Origin: Maribacter ulvicola
GTDB taxonomy: Bacteria > Bacteroidota > Bacteroidia > Flavobacteriales > Flavobacteriaceae
Assembly (NCBI RefSeq): GCF_900155985.1
Contig: NZ_FTMA01000001.1
Coordinates: 1,932,655-1,996,654 of the forward strand
Direction: 5' to 3'
DNA length: 64,000 bases
In this document: piece by piece, positions 62,206 through 64,000 of the stretch
Layout: the number at the start of each line of letters is the position of its first letter
How positions within the stretch are numbered: the first letter of the stretch is position 1
Notes under the pieces: model-generated
Told to the model about the DNA's origin: nothing
What the model saw: only the letters and a program-made list of their open reading frames with translations
The model's database searches: none
Made by a program: the position numbers and the translations under genes

Positions 62206-63159
62206 ATGGAATATTTGGATTTTGAACTTCCCATTAAAGAACTGGAAGAGCAATTGGACAAGTGCATGATCATTGGAGAGGAAAGTGATGTTGATGTTAC
62301 CGAGACTTGCAAACAGATTGAAAAGAAACTTACCGAAACTAGAAAAGATATCTATAAAAACCTAACTGCTTGGCAACGAGTACAGTTATCTAGACATCCA
62401 AATAGACCCTATACATTAGATTACATTAAAGCCATATGTGGAGATACGTTCTTGGAGCTGCATGGTGATCGTACCGTGAAAGATGACAAGGCCATGATCG
62501 GTGGTTTAGGTAAAATTGGTGATCAGAGCTATATGTTCATTGGTCAGCAAAAAGGGTATAACACTAAAACACGTCAGTACAGAAATTTTGGTATGGCCAA
62601 CCCAGAAGGGTATAGAAAGGCTTTACGCTTAATGAAATCTGCAGAAAAATTTCAGGTACCTGTAGTTTGCTTGATAGATACACCGGGTGCTTACCCAGGT
62701 ATTGAAGCAGAAGAAAGAGGACAGGGAGAAGCAATTGCAAGGAACATTCTTGAAATGACACGCCTTAAAGTCCCTATAATTGTTGTAATTATTGGTGAAG
62801 GTGCTTCTGGTGGTGCATTAGGTATAGGTGTGGGTGATAAGGTGTTGATGTTAGAGAATACATGGTACTCCGTTATTTCACCAGAATCTTGCTCTTCTAT
62901 TTTATGGAGAAGCTGGGAATATAAAGAAAGAGCTGCCGAAGCTTTGAAATTGACAGCGACCGATATGAAAAAGTTGAAACTGATCGACGAAATCATACGT
63001 GAACCTGCCGGTGGAGCACATGCCAACAGACCTAAAACTTTTGAAACGGTAAAAAACAAAATTTCTTCTCATTTTGAAGATCTTCAAAAGTTATCACCAA
63101 AAGAACTAGTAAATCAACGCATGGATAAATACGCACAAATGGGCGTTTTTAACGGCTAA
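62206..63159 (+). CDS. accA: Acetyl-CoA carboxylase carboxyltransferase subunit alpha
   Basis: A 317-residue alpha subunit of the carboxyltransferase that makes malonyl-CoA for fatty-acid synthesis; it works with AccD (not in this window). N-terminal [15 protein letters not shown] start, then the crotonase-fold carboxyltransferase core with [19 protein letters not shown], the oxyanion-hole segment [16 protein letters not shown] and [14 protein letters not shown]. Complete and typical in length. A terminator follows. Confidence 0.96.
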   Translation: MEYLDFELPIKELEEQLDKCMIIGEESDVDVTETCKQIEKKLTETRKDIYKNLTAWQRVQLSRHPNRPYTLDYIKAICGDTFLELHGDRTVKDDKAMIGGLGKIGDQSYMFIGQQKGYNTKTRQYRNFGMANPEGYRKALRLMKSAEKFQVPVVCLIDTPGAYPGIEAEERGQGEAIARNILEMTRLKVPIIVVIIGEGASGGALGIGVGDKVLMLENTWYSVISPESCSSILWRSWEYKERAAEALKLTATDMKKLKLIDEIIREPAGGAHANRPKTFETVKNKISSHFEDLQKLSPKELVNQRMDKYAQMGVFNG

Positions 63160-63186
63160 TCTACATTTTAGGCTTCTTAAAAATAT

Positions 63187-63214
63187 ACCGAGGATTTTAT
63201 TCCTCGGTTTTTTT
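63187..63214 (+). terminator. Terminator after accA
   Basis: ACCGAGGA / TCCTCGGT with a six-base loop and T run, 27 bases after the stop codon. Confidence 0.9.
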
Positions 63215-63217
63215 ATG

Positions 63218-63247
63218 TTATCAACAGAAAACTGTAACTTATTAACA
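63218..63247 (+). promoter_or_regulatory. Two DnaA-box-like motifs before dnaB
   Basis: TTATCAACA at 63218-63226 and TTATTAACA at 63239-63247 each differ from the DnaA box TTATNCACA at one base and are 21 bp apart. They lie between the accA terminator and the dnaB start and might serve DnaA control of dnaB. Weak evidence. Confidence 0.25.
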
Positions 63248-63325
63248 GTCAATTGTTAGTCAACTGTGAACATCGAAATTGATGTTTTTCACGTTAACTA
63301 AAGGTTAATTGTATACTTTCGCACT

Positions 63326-64000
63326 ATGGAGAACACGAAACCTTTTGTTGCTCGTAAGATCGACAAATCTAATATTATAAACCTTGAAAAAGGTAAAATT
63401 CCGCCACAAGCAACTGATTTAGAGGAGGTTGTGCTTGGTGCTATGATGATAGATAAAAAAGGTGTTGATGAAGTAATTGATATTTTACACCCAGATGTAT
63501 TCTATAAAGACGCTCATAGATTTATTTACGAGGCTATCTTCATTCTCTTTGAAGAATCGCAACCGGTAGATTTATTAACCGTTTCGTCACAACTTAAGAA
63601 AGCAGGGAAATTAGAGGTTAGCGGAGGCGATTTTTATTTGATAAAATTGACTCAAAAAGTAGCTTCATCTGCTCATATTGAGTTTCATGCCCGTATTATC
63701 CTACAGAAGTTTATTCAGCGTAGTTTGATCAAAATTTCTGGTGAAATTATAGAAGAGGCTTATGATGAGGCTGTGGATGTGTTTGACTTGTTAGATACTG
63801 CTGAAGCTAAATTATATGATGTTACGCAAGGTAACTTAAAGCGTTCTGCAGAAACTGCGCAAGATTTGGTAATACAGGCCAAAAAACGAATAGAAGAGAT
63901 TGCCGGTAAAGAGGGGATGAGTGGTGTAGCTTCCGGATTTGATAAATTGGATAAGCTAACATCTGGTTGGCAGCCCAGTGATTTAATTATTGTTGCTGCC
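63326..64000 (+). CDS. dnaB: Replicative DNA helicase DnaB (N-terminal part)
   Basis: The first 225 codons of dnaB are inside the window; the gene runs off its end. The N-terminal primase-interacting domain is clear (PPQATDLEEVVLGAMMIDKKG, then HPDVFYKDAHRFIYEAI and QPVDLLTVSSQL). The linker and the start of the RecA-type helicase domain (GVASGFDKLDKLTSGWQPSDL) follow. The Walker A motif lies beyond the edge. It unwinds DNA at the replication fork. The start at 63326 gives the typical family N terminus. Confidence 0.95.
   Translation, partial: MENTKPFVARKIDKSNIINLEKGKIPPQATDLEEVVLGAMMIDKKGVDEVIDILHPDVFYKDAHRFIYEAIFILFEESQPVDLLTVSSQLKKAGKLEVSGGDFYLIKLTQKVASSAHIEFHARIILQKFIQRSLIKISGEIIEEAYDEAVDVFDLLDTAEAKLYDVTQGNLKRSAETAQDLVIQAKKRIEEIAGKEGMSGVASGFDKLDKLTSGWQPSDLIIVAA

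Noticed and set aside
1..64000. CRISPR arrays, insertion sequences, prophage or integrase genes
   Set aside because: Looked for repeated spacers, transposase or integrase motifs and terminal repeats; none seen.

Overview
The window is chromosomal DNA of a marine-type member of the Flavobacteriaceae (Bacteroidota). It is AT-rich, many genes carry the Bacteroidota -7 promoter element TAnnTTTG, and the gene content fits: a zeaxanthin-type carotenoid operon, LES-type lipoproteins, LytTR regulators and a Tgt without zinc cysteines. I see no insertion sequence, prophage or CRISPR array. It looks like ordinary chromosome with three accessory blocks of interest.

Layout. 1-8.7 kb: SurA-like chaperone, orphan MoxR ATPase, two aconitases of different families, and a cysteine-less thioredoxin-fold protein. 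8.7-12.4 kb: a minus-strand carotenoid operon (B12-binding MerR regulator, crtI, crtB, crtZ), then tRNA-Leu. 12.6-18.5 kb: a complete four-enzyme trans-4-hydroxy-L-proline to 2-oxoglutarate pathway with a divergent AraC regulator. 18.6-27.1 kb: a dense signalling block. 27.4-41.4 kb: an exopolysaccharide/surface-glycan locus. 41.8-46.1 kb: FUSC membrane protein, CAT-like acetyltransferase, secreted protein. 46.3-55 kb: a stress island (MscS channel, Usp, two Rnk/GreA-like factors, glutamate dehydrogenase, sigma-54 two-component pair). 55-64 kb: housekeeping genes (two tRNA-Lys, aroK, a PRTase, an S4 protein, tgt, an LptF/G permease, accA, start of dnaB).

The most interesting system is the signalling block and what it may control. 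One operon encodes a receiver-only protein, an H-NOX nitric-oxide sensor, a triple-PAS histidine kinase, a FIST-domain protein (the family that includes the NO sensor NosP), a second histidine kinase, a free HPt protein and a LytTR response regulator: two NO-type inputs feeding a split phosphorelay. Upstream of it is a 21-bp-spaced direct repeat with core ATTCGTCTA, 60 bp before a TAGACATTTG -7 element. The same core, repeat spacing and 60-bp distance recur upstream of the first glycosyltransferase of the polysaccharide locus. A weaker copy faces the TPR/beta-barrel export gene. This suggests that the relay regulates itself and the glycan locus. The locus also encodes a receiver domain fused to a polyprenyl-phosphate-type glycosyltransferase, so glycan synthesis may also be controlled by phosphorylation of the enzyme.

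A second regulatory circuit can be read in the stress island. A sigma-54 activator gene is followed by two 16-bp tandem repeats (candidate enhancer). About 90 bp further on is a near-consensus -24/-12 promoter in front of a Rnk/GreA-like gene.
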